Shown one piece after another: positions 8,380 through 16,177 of a DNA stretch of 37,800 bases. A program made the position numbers and the translations under genes. Under the pieces are notes generated by a model that had not been told where the DNA came from, did no database searches, and saw only the letters and a program-made list of their open reading frames with translations. The stretch comes from Planctomycetota bacterium (GTDB lineage: Bacteria; Planctomycetota; UBA1135; GCA-002686595), in the NCBI GenBank assembly GCA_023150475.1, contig JAKLKU010000024.1, positions 39,714 through 77,513 on the forward strand. Reading direction: 5' to 3'. The stretch's first letter is position 1; every line of letters starts with the position of its first letter.

Positions 8380-10127
8380 GCGAAGTGCTCGAAGCTCCGG
8401 TGCCGCAGTCGCGCCGCGTGCGCCGCCGTGCGAGCCAACGCGCGACGTCGCTCTTCTCGAACGGCGAGCCGATGGTCTGGCTCACCGGCGGGGCGCTCGC
8501 GCTGTGCGTGGTGATGATCGTCGGCATGTTGTGCCTGGTCGCCGTGCAGGGCTCGGGCACGTTCTGGCCGCGAGCGCTCGAACGTTTCGAACGGCTCGGG
8601 GCGAGCGCCGTGCTCGGCGAAGTCGTGCAGCGCGAGACCTACGAGCCGAACGCGGCGGCGTTCGCCGGCCGAGACGAAGCGACGGCGCTCGAGTTGCGCG
8701 CTCGCGCGGAGCGCGCCGGCAACGTCGCGGAGCGTTGGCTCGTGCGCACGGAGAACTTCGAGCTCACGGGCACGCACTACACGTGGGTCAGCGACTTCGA
8801 AGTCACGGCGCGGAGCCAGCCAGAGTGGGCGTTGTCGATCGAACGCCGCGAAGGCGGGCCGTTCTACGGCGAGCTCGTCGGCTTCGACGTCGGCGGCGAG
8901 CGTGTCGCGACCGAACCCGGCGCCGCTTGGGCGCTCTTCGAGGAACACTTGCCGGCGGTCGTCGAACGCGTCGAAGCGCGGCGCGCCATCGAACGCGACG
9001 AGATCGGGCGGGTGAACCGCGCGCTGGAAGAACAACGACTCGCCGTGCGCCGCGCCGAACTCGAGCACGGTCCCGACGCGGCGCCGACGCGCGCCGCGCG
9101 CGAGCTCGCCGCGGCGCGCGAGCAGGCGTTGCAGAGCGAGTTCCAGCGGCTGCGCGGCGAGATCGAGGCGCTCGTCCGCCAGAACGAACGCTTCGGACTC
9201 ATGATCGAGAGCGCCGACGGCACCGAGACGCGGATTCCGCTCGGGCAAGTGGTGCGCGCGTTCCCGGTGAATCAGCTCGGGCTCTCGGGCCGCATCGGCG
9301 TCTACGGCGCGCGCACCGCCGAGTTCCTGACCGACGAACCGCGCGAGTCGAACACGGAAGGCGGCGTGCTGCCCGCGATCTTCGGCACCGTGACGATGAC
9401 GCTGGTGATGTCGTTGCTCGTGGTGCCGTTCGGTGTGCTCGCGGCGCTCTACCTGCGCGAATACGCGAAGCCCGGTCCGCTCGTCAGCTTCGTGCGCATC
9501 GCGGTCAACAACCTCGCCGGCGTGCCGAGCATCGTGTTCGGCGTCTTCGGCCTCGGATTCTTCTGCTACTTCGTCGGCGCGTCGATCGACCAGCTCTTCT
9601 ACTCCGAGAATCTGCCGAGCCCGACGTTCGGCACCGGCGGCGTCCTGTGGGCGTCGCTGACGCTCGCCTTGCTGACGTTGCCCGTGGTGATCGTGCCGAC
9701 GGAAGAAGCCCTCGCGGCGGTGCCGAGTTCGATGCGCGAAGGCTCCTACGCCTGCGGCGCGACCAAGTGGCAGACGATCCGGCGCATCGTGTTGCCGCGC
9801 GCGCTGCCCGGCATCCTGACCGGCATGATCCTCGCGATCGCGCGGGGCGCTGGCGAAGTCGCGCCGTTGATGCTCGTCGGCGCCGTGAAGCTCGCGCCCG
9901 AGCTGCCGATCGACGGCGAAGCTCCGTTCGTCCACCCGTCGCGCAGCTTCATGCACTTGGGCTTCCACATCTACGACCTCGGCTTCCAGAGCCCGAACAG
10001 CGAGGCCGCGAAGCCGATGGTCTACACGACGACGCTGCTCCTGATCGGCATCGTCGTCCTCCTGAACGTCGTCGCCATCGCGGTGCGCGCGAAGCTGCGT
10101 CGCCGCTTCCAAGGAGCGCAGGTATGA
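8376..10127 (+). CDS. pstA: Phosphate ABC transporter permease PstA, long form
   Basis: This is a 583-residue protein, about twice the usual PstA length. Residues ~30-55 form a membrane helix. Residues ~60-320 are an extracytoplasmic insertion with a charged, coiled-coil-like stretch around 205-270 (Glu/Arg/Ala-rich). Residues ~335-583 are the permease core. The EAA-type loop is SYACGATKWQTIRRIVLPRA followed by IARGAGEVAPLMLVGA, which is diagnostic of PstA. The start is the GTG that overlaps the pstC stop (GTGA at 8376-8379). The stop overlaps the pstB start (ATGA at 10124-10127). With PstC it forms the phosphate channel. The matched extensions of PstC and PstA suggest a shared periplasmic structure, possibly a docking platform for PstS (inference). 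Confidence 0.9.
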   Translation: MSEVLEAPVPQSRRVRRRASQRATSLFSNGEPMVWLTGGALALCVVMIVGMLCLVAVQGSGTFWPRALERFERLGASAVLGEVVQRETYEPNAAAFAGRDEATALELRARAERAGNVAERWLVRTENFELTGTHYTWVSDFEVTARSQPEWALSIERREGGPFYGELVGFDVGGERVATEPGAAWALFEEHLPAVVERVEARRAIERDEIGRVNRALEEQRLAVRRAELEHGPDAAPTRAARELAAAREQALQSEFQRLRGEIEALVRQNERFGLMIESADGTETRIPLGQVVRAFPVNQLGLSGRIGVYGARTAEFLTDEPRESNTEGGVLPAIFGTVTMTLVMSLLVVPFGVLAALYLREYAKPGPLVSFVRIAVNNLAGVPSIVFGVFGLGFFCYFVGASIDQLFYSENLPSPTFGTGGVLWASLTLALLTLPVVIVPTEEALAAVPSSMREGSYACGATKWQTIRRIVLPRALPGILTGMILAIARGAGEVAPLMLVGAVKLAPELPIDGEAPFVHPSRSFMHLGFHIYDLGFQSPNSEAAKPMVYTTTLLLIGIVVLLNVVAIAVRAKLRRRFQGAQV

Positions 10128-11065
10128 TTCGCGCCCGTTCCGAGACCCTCCGTTCCGAAGTCGTACGCAAATCCGTGAAGCCGAGTCCTTCCATCGGTGG
10201 TGGCAGCACGAGCGGTCAGGCGAGCCACGAGCGCCCGACTCGCAAGGTCTTCGACGCGGTCAGCGAGAAGCGCACGTTCGAAGCGGAACTGCACCCGGCG
10301 TTGCTCACCGAGGAGATGGTGCTCGAAGTCGACGGCTTCTCGCTCTTCTACGGTGCGGCCCAAGCGCTGTGGGAGATCTCGATGGGCATCCCGAAGGGCA
10401 AAGTGACGGCGTTGATCGGTCCGTCGGGATGCGGCAAGTCGACGCTGCTGCGGTCCGTGAACCGGATGAACGATCTCATCGACACGGTGCGGATCTCGGG
10501 CACGATGCGTTTGAACGGCGACGCGATCTACGCGCCCGGCGTCGACGTGATCGAACTGCGCAAGCGCATCGGCATGGTGTTCCAGAAGCCGAACCCGTTC
10601 CCGATGAGCATCTTCGAGAACGTGATCTACTCGCTGCGCATCGACGGCGAGCGCAAGAAGAGCGTGCTCGAGGAGGTCTGCGAAGCGAGCTTGCGCGGCG
10701 CGGGCTTGTGGGAGGAAGTGAAGGACCGCCTGCACGACAGCGCGCTGCGCCTTTCGGGTGGCCAGCAACAGCGCTTGTGCATCGCGCGCGCGATCGCGGC
10801 CGAACCGGAAGTGCTGTTGCTCGACGAGCCGTGTTCGGCGCTCGACCCGATCGCGACGGGCCGCATCGAGGACTTGATCGAAGAGCTGAAGGGCAGCTAC
10901 TCGATCTTGATGGTGACGCACAACATGCAACAAGCGTCGCGCACCAGCGACTACACGGCCTTCATGTACCTCGGCCGACTCGTCGAGTACGGCCCGACCG
11001 AGGAGCTCTTCGTCCAGCCGCGCCTCTCCGAGACCGAGGACTACGTCACGGGTCGCTTCGGCTGA
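10124..11065 (+). CDS. pstB: Phosphate ABC transporter ATP-binding protein PstB
   Basis: This is a 313-residue cytoplasmic ATPase that drives phosphate import. Motifs in order: Walker A GPSGCGKST (99-107); Q-loop VFQKPNPFPMSIFENV, with the PNPFP stretch characteristic of PstB; signature LSGGQQQRLCIARAI; Walker B EVLLLDEPCSALDP; and H-loop MVTHNMQQASR. The C-terminal GPTEELF is also typical. The N terminus carries ~60 extra low-complexity residues before the conserved EVDGFSLFYG core, longer than usual PstB (~260). The start ATG overlaps the pstA stop and has AAGGAG (10111-10116) eight bases upstream, which supports coupling. It ends tail-to-tail with phoU. Confidence 0.95.
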   Translation: MIRARSETLRSEVVRKSVKPSPSIGGGSTSGQASHERPTRKVFDAVSEKRTFEAELHPALLTEEMVLEVDGFSLFYGAAQALWEISMGIPKGKVTALIGPSGCGKSTLLRSVNRMNDLIDTVRISGTMRLNGDAIYAPGVDVIELRKRIGMVFQKPNPFPMSIFENVIYSLRIDGERKKSVLEEVCEASLRGAGLWEEVKDRLHDSALRLSGGQQQRLCIARAIAAEPEVLLLDEPCSALDPIATGRIEDLIEELKGSYSILMVTHNMQQASRTSDYTAFMYLGRLVEYGPTEELFVQPRLSETEDYVTGRFG

Positions 11066-11077
11066 GTCGCGGGCCGA

Positions 11078-11119
11078 GTTCGCGCGCAGGCGAACGACGC
11101 GACGTGCCGCGAACGCGGC
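11078..11119. terminator. Possible bidirectional hairpins between convergent pstB and phoU
   Basis: GTTCGC (11078-11083) pairs with GCGAAC (11090-11095), and GCCGC (11106-11110) pairs with GCGGC (11115-11119). Both fall in the 88-bp gap between the two convergent genes, where terminators are expected. Stems are short and lack T-runs, so the call is weak. Confidence 0.25.
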
Positions 11120-11153
11120 GAAGCGTCGATTCGAACCTGGCTAGGCGCCGACG

Positions 11154-11852
11154 TCAGCGCGCACGGTGGTTCGGCAACCGAGCGGCACGCGCGGCGTCGC
11201 CGCCGTGGTGGCGGATGACTTCGCCGTCGACCATGAAGACGATGTCCTCGGCGATGTTCGTCGCGAGATCGCCGATGCGTTCCAGGTGGCGCACGACGCT
11301 GAGCGTGTGCACCGCGCGTTCGATCGTCGCGGGTTCGCGTTGCATCAGGTCCTGGAGCTCGCCGAACATCTGCTTGTGGTAGGCGTCGACTTGGTCGTCC
11401 TCGCGCGCGACGGCGCGCGCGAGCTCCGCGTCGAGGTTGACCAACGCGTCGAGTCCGCGCTTCACCATGCCTTGGACCTTGAGCACCATGCGCTGGAAGT
11501 CGATCTGGGCCTCGATCGGTGGGTGAGTCGACAGGAACGCTGCGCGTTCGGCGATCGCTTGGGCGTGATCGCCCATCCGTTCGAGGTCGTTGTTGACCTT
11601 GATGCAGCCGATGATGAAGCGCAGGTCGCCGGCGACCGGTTGGTGCAGCGCGAGCATCTTGAGGCACTTGTCCTCGATCGCGAGCTCCTTCTGGTCGATC
11701 AACGCGTCGCCGCTCGAGACTTCGACGGCGATCTCGGGCCGGCGGTGGACGAGCGCGGCGATCGCCTTGTCGATCGACTCCTCGACGAGCGAGCCCATCG
11801 TCAGGATGTCCTTCTTCAAGTCGTCGAGGTCGTGTTGCAGGTGCTTCTTCAT
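11154..11852 (-). CDS. phoU: Phosphate signalling regulator PhoU
   Basis: This is a 232-residue all-alpha protein with the two PhoU repeats of three helices. It begins MKKHLQHDLDDLKKDIL, the classic PhoU opening. The metal-binding signatures are ERMGDHAQAIAERA (about 86-99) and ERIGDLATNIAEDIVFMVDG near the C terminus (about residue 200 on). PhoU links Pst transport state to the PhoR kinase and limits phosphate uptake. An upstream in-frame start (11960) would add a non-homologous leader. The conserved start at 11852 is preferred, although its ribosome binding site is poor. It lies downstream of the porin gene on the same strand, separated by a strong hairpin, and converges on pstB. Confidence 0.94.
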   Translation of the reverse strand: MKKHLQHDLDDLKKDILTMGSLVEESIDKAIAALVHRRPEIAVEVSSGDALIDQKELAIEDKCLKMLALHQPVAGDLRFIIGCIKVNNDLERMGDHAQAIAERAAFLSTHPPIEAQIDFQRMVLKVQGMVKRGLDALVNLDAELARAVAREDDQVDAYHKQMFGELQDLMQREPATIERAVHTLSVVRHLERIGDLATNIAEDIVFMVDGEVIRHHGGDAARAARLPNHRAR

Positions 11853-11939
11853 GATGGCCGAGCGGTGCTGGAGTCCATTGTGCGGCGCGCCGCGGCCGCA
11901 CGCCAGGAGCGGACAGTCTCTCCGAGTGCCGAAACGAGA

Positions 11940-11971
11940 GCTGCCGTCGCGTGCGGGCACGCGGCGGCAGC
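11940..11971 (-). terminator. Strong hairpin between the porin gene and phoU
   Basis: A 15-bp stem is formed by 11940-11954 and 11957-11971, with one G-T wobble and a 2-base gap at the apex. On the minus strand it lies 34 bp after the porin stop and 87 bp before phoU. The following sequence is TCTCGTTTCGG rather than a T-run, so it may attenuate transcription or protect RNA rather than terminate cleanly. Confidence 0.5.
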
Positions 11972-12005
11972 GTACGTGACGGAGTGCGTCGTCACGCGAT
12001 CGCGG

Positions 12006-13088
12006 TCAGACGGCGAGCACGAGGCCGAGCAGGATCTTGTCGGTGTCGAGCGCCGTGTTGTCGCTCGACGTCGAGAAGAAGTTGAGCTGCCACTTCGCCT
12101 TGTGTCCGTTGATGTAGTAGTTGACGCCGAGGCCGATCGTCGAGGTGTCGTCCGTGTCGTCGGCGTCCTCGTAGCGGACCGCGGCCTCCCAGTTCGCGTT
12201 GAGCGCGTACGTCGCGGTCAGATCCCACGGCGTGGTGTCGGCGAGTCCACTCGCGGCCTTCGCCGCGCCGGTCGGCACGGCGCCGGCCGTGAAGCCTTCG
12301 TCGTAGTCGACGATCTCGCCTTGCAGGAAGAGCGGGCCCGTCACGGCGAGCGCTTCGAACGCCATCACGGTGCCGTCGGAGAGCGTGCCTTCGTCGAGGT
12401 ACGTCGCGCCGACGGTGACCGCCGTCTCGGCGTCGGGTCCGAAGCCCGCTTCTTGTTTGACGATGCCGGGTCCCATCACGTCGTACGCGACGTGGCCGGC
12501 GAGCAACTGCTCGTCCGCGATGCCGTCGCCGCCGTTCTGCGCCGACACGTACCAGCGGAACTGCTCGACCTTGCCGTCGAACATCACGCCGGGTTCGCGG
12601 TCCTTCCACACGTTGCCTTGCGCGCTGCGCACGAAGAACGCGAGCAGTTCGTCGGCGGCGGACGAGCTCTGCAGGATCGGCACGCGGTACTGGCCGAAGG
12701 TGAGGTTGACCCACTCGCAGAGCTTGACGTAGCCGAAGCCGTCCTTGAGCTCGGCCGTGCCCTTCGCCGCGTCGACGCTGACCTTCAGCTTCATGTCCTT
12801 CGTGACGTCGGCACTGAAGGTGAGGCGCACGCCGTTGAGTTGCGTGCCGAGCGTGTCCGCTCCGCCGCCCGTCGCATCCTGTTGGATGATGTTGGTCTTG
12901 ATCCACGCGTTGACCTTGACGCCGCCGGCGTCTTGCGCGGAAAGCGTGCCGGCGAGCGCGTCGAGCTCACGATCGAGCGAGACGTATTCGAGCGGTTGGT
13001 CCGACGTGTTGACGTTGGCGGCGGTACCGGCGTGGACGGCGCCGGCTGCGGCGGTGAGCGCGATCGCGCTCAAGGCGGGACGGTTCAT
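12006..13088 (-). CDS. Phosphate-selective porin-like outer-membrane protein (OprO/OprP family)
   Basis: This is a 360-residue protein. A signal peptide (MNRPALSAIALTAAAGAVHA) is followed by a beta-barrel pattern of alternating hydrophobic residues to the end. OprP-type landmarks include NGVRLTFSADVTKDMKLKV, FGYVKLCEWVNLTFGQYRVP with the adjoining ELLAFFVRS stretch, and a C-terminal NYYINGHKAKWQLNFF segment typical of the family's last strands. The role would be diffusion of phosphate or polyphosphate across the outer membrane. The start ATG 13088 has GGAG ten bases upstream and begins the signal peptide. Its position between phoR and phoU and a candidate PHO box 41-58 bp upstream support phosphate-regulated expression. 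Specificity for phosphate is inferred from family and context. Confidence 0.8.
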   Translation of the reverse strand: MNRPALSAIALTAAAGAVHAGTAANVNTSDQPLEYVSLDRELDALAGTLSAQDAGGVKVNAWIKTNIIQQDATGGGADTLGTQLNGVRLTFSADVTKDMKLKVSVDAAKGTAELKDGFGYVKLCEWVNLTFGQYRVPILQSSSAADELLAFFVRSAQGNVWKDREPGVMFDGKVEQFRWYVSAQNGGDGIADEQLLAGHVAYDVMGPGIVKQEAGFGPDAETAVTVGATYLDEGTLSDGTVMAFEALAVTGPLFLQGEIVDYDEGFTAGAVPTGAAKAASGLADTTPWDLTATYALNANWEAAVRYEDADDTDDTSTIGLGVNYYINGHKAKWQLNFFSTSSDNTALDTDKILLGLVLAV

Positions 13089-13128
13089 GAGAGAGCTTGC
13101 TCCGTTCTGGCTTTCGAGATCTGGCGTT

Positions 13129-13146
13129 CGAGAAGGTTCGATCAAG
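13129..13146 (-). promoter_or_regulatory. Candidate degenerate PHO box upstream of the porin gene
   Basis: On the minus strand CTTGATC (13146-13140) is followed after GAAC by CTTCTCG (13135-13129). This keeps the 11-bp period seen upstream of pstS and phoB. The first unit is identical to a unit at both other sites. The second matches CTTGACG at 5 of 7 positions. It ends 41 bp upstream of the porin start. PhoB control is inference. Confidence 0.45.
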
Positions 13147-13365
13147 ACCCGCGGCAGCTCTGCCGCCGAGTCGGACTCGTCCACCGTGCAGCGTGCGAGT
13201 CGTGCGGCAGCGTAGGCAAGTCGTGGGCCGGCCTGCAACTTCGCACGGATTCCTGACGGGCGAGGTCGGGGACAGGTCGGCGCCAGGAGAGTGCTCGCGC
13301 CGGATCAAGATCCGATGAGGATCACGTGAAACGTCACGGCCGGCGCGGGGCGAAGCCGTGCGGGG

Positions 13366-15159
13366 TCACGGGGCGACCGTGTTCCGCGCGAGCGGCAGTC
13401 GCACGCGAAACGTGCTGCCACGGCCTGGAACGCTTTCGAGCGAGATCGTCCCGCCGTACGAAAGCGCGAGGTGCTTCACGATCGCCAGGCCGAGGCCGGT
13501 GCCGCCGAGCTCGCGCGAGCGGGCCTTGTCGACACGGTAGAAGCGCTCGAAGATCCGCTCCTGATCGCGAGGTTCGATGCCGATCCCGGTGTCGGTGACG
13601 TCGAGGCGCACGTCTTCCTCTTCGGTGACGATCCGCACGCCGACGGAGCCGGTCGCGGGCGTGTACTTCAGCGCGTTGTCGAGCAGGTTGCCGACCAGCT
13701 GGCGCAAGCCTTCTTCGTCCGCGCGCACGGTCGCGGGGCGGTCGCCGAGTTCGAGATCGAGCCGGATCTGCTTCTGTTCGGCGATCGGCGCGAAACGCTC
13801 CGCCGTCTCTCGCACGGAGCGCGCGAGATCGAGCTCGAGCAGTTCGGCCCGCTGTTCCTGCGCTTCGATCCGCGCGAGCGTCAGCAGGTCCTGCACCAAC
13901 GCGGTCAACCGGCCGGCCTGGTCGCGGATGCGGCCCAGGAAGCGCCGTTCGGTCTCGCGCGGCATCGCTTCGTCGTCGAGCACCGTTTCGATGAACCCGC
14001 GGATCGCCGTCAGCGGCGTCTTGAGCTCGTGACTGACGTTCGCGACGAAATCGCGGCGCACGCCTTCGAGCCGGCGGAGCTCCGTGACGTCGTGGAGGAC
14101 GACCACGGCGCCGACGTTCTCACCCGTGGCGCCGGAGAGCGGCGACGCGAAGAGCTCGACGAACACGGCTGCGTTCGATTCGCCGAGTTTCACTTCGGCG
14201 CGGCACTCGTGGTTCGAGCGTCGCGCCGCTTCGAGGATGCGCGGCACTTCGAGCACGCGCGTCGTCTCCCACACGCGGCGTCCGAACGAGCGCTCGGCGT
14301 CCGTCCGCAGGATGCGCGCGGCCGCTGCGTTCATGTGCACGACTCGATCCTCGCCGTCGACGGCGACGACGCCTTCGACCATGCTCGCGAGGATCGCGAG
14401 GACCTTGTTGCGGTCGGCGGCGAGCGCCGCGACGCGCCGCTCGAGTTCCGAGTTCATCGTGCGGAACGAACGCGCGAGCTCGCCGAGTTCGTCGTCGCCC
14501 TCGGGCGGCAACGGATGGTCGTGGTCGCCGCGGGCGATCGCGTGCGCCGCATCCGAGAGCTGCGCGAGCGGCCGGGTCGTGCGGCTCGCGAGCGGCCACG
14601 CGATGAAGAGTCCGATCAGCGCGGCGAGCGCGGCGCCCCACGCGACCGTCGCGCGGGCTTCCGCGAGCTTGGCGTCGATCTCCGCGACTCCGAGCGCGGC
14701 GCGCACGAAACCCACGAGCTCGCCGTTCGAGCGCACGGCGCGGGCGTGGTAGCGCGTGCGTGCACCGGTGGTCGCCGAGCGCCGTTCGTCGGAGCCGGCG
14801 CCGCTCTCGCGAGCCGAAGCGACCTCCGCGCGCGCGCCGTGGTTCTCCATCCGCTCGGGCTCCTCGTCGGAATCGGCGAGCACGACGCCGTCCAAGCCGA
14901 TCACCGTCAGTCGTGCGCCGACCGCGCGGCCGAGCGTCGTGATCCGAGCCTGCCACTCCGGCGTCGCGCCGGTTTCGAACGCGGGCCGCGCGAGCTCCTC
15001 GAGGAACACCGTGGCGTCGTCGAGCGCCTGGGTCATGTCGCGTTCGACTTGATCGTCGATGCGCCACGCGGCGATCCCCGCCGTGACGAGGATCAGCGCG
15101 AGGAAACCGCCGTAGAGCTTCCAGAAGAAGCTCGAACGCAGAGAAGAGAGCGCGTTCAC
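13366..15159 (-). CDS. phoR: Phosphate regulon sensor histidine kinase PhoR
   Basis: This is a 597-residue membrane kinase. Membrane helices at ~16-33 and ~173-191 enclose an extracytoplasmic domain containing GVVLADSDEEPERMENH, typical of long PhoR/PnpS proteins. A HAMP domain (~190-240) and a PAS domain (~250-360) follow. The HisKA domain has phospho-acceptor H377 in FVANVSHELKTPLTAIRGF, and the HATPase domain includes DNALKYTP (N box), DTGIGI (G1) and GGTGLGLAIVKH (G2). It would phosphorylate PhoB when phosphate is scarce, with PhoU/Pst restraining it. GTG 15159 is the start. It lies four bases past the phoB stop, so the two genes form an operon. The gene lies in a complete pho locus, which supports the assignment over a generic sensor. 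Confidence 0.9.
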   Translation of the reverse strand: MNALSSLRSSFFWKLYGGFLALILVTAGIAAWRIDDQVERDMTQALDDATVFLEELARPAFETGATPEWQARITTLGRAVGARLTVIGLDGVVLADSDEEPERMENHGARAEVASARESGAGSDERRSATTGARTRYHARAVRSNGELVGFVRAALGVAEIDAKLAEARATVAWGAALAALIGLFIAWPLASRTTRPLAQLSDAAHAIARGDHDHPLPPEGDDELGELARSFRTMNSELERRVAALAADRNKVLAILASMVEGVVAVDGEDRVVHMNAAAARILRTDAERSFGRRVWETTRVLEVPRILEAARRSNHECRAEVKLGESNAAVFVELFASPLSGATGENVGAVVVLHDVTELRRLEGVRRDFVANVSHELKTPLTAIRGFIETVLDDEAMPRETERRFLGRIRDQAGRLTALVQDLLTLARIEAQEQRAELLELDLARSVRETAERFAPIAEQKQIRLDLELGDRPATVRADEEGLRQLVGNLLDNALKYTPATGSVGVRIVTEEEDVRLDVTDTGIGIEPRDQERIFERFYRVDKARSRELGGTGLGLAIVKHLALSYGGTISLESVPGRGSTFRVRLPLARNTVAP

Positions 15160-15163
15160 GCGC

Positions 15164-15865
15164 TCATGATGCCGTTTCGTCGGCGAAGCGGTAGCCCACG
15201 CCGCGCACGGTCTCGATCAGCTCGCGATAGGGCCCGAGTTTCTTGCGCAGCGCGCCGACGTGCACGTCGATGTTGCGGTCGATCACGACGGCGTGCTCGC
15301 CGATCACGCGCGAGAGCAGTTGGTCGCGACCGAACACTCGCCCCGGGTGCGCGGCAAGGAAGTGGAGCAGCCGCATCTCGGTCGCGGTCAAGACGATCGG
15401 CTTGCCGTCGATCGAGACCGAGTGCTTCGCGGAGTCGACGACCAGACCTTCGCGCACGACGCGTTCGCCGCCGCCACGGACTTCCTTGAGCGGTCCGCGC
15501 CGCAGCACCGCTTTGACCCGTGCGACGAGTTCCTTCGGACTGAACGGCTTCGTGATGTAGTCGTCGGCGCCGAGCGAGAGGCCGGTGACCACGTCGGACT
15601 CCTCGCCTTTCGCCGTGACCATGATCACCGGGATCGCGGCGGTCACCGGATCCGCCTGCAGGCGCCGGCAGACTTCGATGCCGTCGAGGCCCGGCAGCAT
15701 CAAGTCGAGCAGGACGAGGTCGGGGTTCTCCTTGCGCACCCGAGCGAGCCCATCGTCGCCGGTCTTCGCCGTCGTGACCTTGTATCCCTCGCGGGAGAGG
15801 TTGTACTGCACGACTTCGAGGATGTCCGGTTCGTCCTCGATCACCACGATGTGCTCTCGCTTCAT
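15164..15865 (-). CDS. phoB: Phosphate regulon response regulator PhoB
   Basis: This is a 233-residue OmpR/PhoB-type regulator. The receiver domain (1-120) has acidic pocket residues in VIEDEPD, phospho-acceptor D54 in LLDLMLPGLDG, a conserved Thr in MVTAKGE and K106 in YITKPFSPKEL. The C-terminal winged-helix domain (~135-230) includes LTATEMRLLHFL, RVFGRDQLL and NIDVHVGALRKKLG followed by ETVRGVGYRF, the recognition-helix and wing signatures. It activates phosphate-starvation genes through PHO boxes. The ATG has AAGGA six to seven bases upstream. Triple 7-bp repeats at 15934-15962 in front of it suggest autoregulation. It is first in phoB-phoR. Confidence 0.93.
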   Translation of the reverse strand: MKREHIVVIEDEPDILEVVQYNLSREGYKVTTAKTGDDGLARVRKENPDLVLLDLMLPGLDGIEVCRRLQADPVTAAIPVIMVTAKGEESDVVTGLSLGADDYITKPFSPKELVARVKAVLRRGPLKEVRGGGERVVREGLVVDSAKHSVSIDGKPIVLTATEMRLLHFLAAHPGRVFGRDQLLSRVIGEHAVVIDRNIDVHVGALRKKLGPYRELIETVRGVGYRFADETAS

Positions 15866-15933
15866 GAGTCCTTGGCGCGCGGTTCGCGCGCTCGCGGTCC
15901 TTTCGCCGTCGACGCGCGACGATCGCCCGGAAC

Positions 15934-15962
15934 GATCAAGGCCGCGTCAAGCCGGCGTCAAC
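15934..15962 (-). promoter_or_regulatory. Candidate triple PHO box upstream of phoB
   Basis: On the minus strand GTTGACG (15962-15956), CTTGACG (15951-15945) and CTTGATC (15940-15934) are three 7-bp direct repeats. Spacers are CCGG and CGGC, giving exact 11-bp periodicity. The array ends 69 bp upstream of the phoB ATG. It is the most complete member of the repeat family shared with pstS and the porin, and it suggests PhoB autoregulation (inference). Confidence 0.65.
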
Positions 15963-16177
15963 CTCGTCTCGATCGTCTTGGACGGTAGCTCGCTCGTCGG
16001 GCACGGTCGAGTGGGTCGCGCGCCGACCGGCCGGGTTCGGCGGGCCCCGGTGCTCGTAAGCCCGGCGCGCGCCGCCGGGCATTGCTCGGGGCGGCGCTCG
16101 GGGCGCGCGTGCGAGCTCGCCGTGGTCGACGCGCCGCGCGGGGGCGGATGGGCGTTCCGGCCCGACTGGAGCCGCGC
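15963..16177. other. Rest of the 312-bp divergent phoB/prmA intergenic region
   Basis: Apart from the phoB operator-like repeats, this stretch has no convincing coding sequence. It holds a GC-rich hairpin (GCCCGGCG 16060-16067 with CGCCGGGC 16073-16080) without a T-run. It probably contains the promoter of prmA, but I cannot recognise -35/-10 elements. Confidence 0.4.

Noticed and set aside
13113..13141. TTCGAGA-type repeats upstream of the porin gene as the operator
   Set aside because: Spacing is irregular (14 then 10 bp) and the motif is not shared with pstS or phoB. The overlapping CTTGATC repeats at 11-bp spacing fit better.
11166..13256. 696-residue + strand frame opposite phoU and the porin
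   Set aside because: Both phoU and the porin are unmistakable on the minus strand. The + frame shows Val/Asp/Arg shadow composition.
16060..16080. GC-rich hairpin between phoB and prmA as a terminator
   Set aside because: Both flanking genes diverge from this region, so no transcript should end there. There is no T-run.
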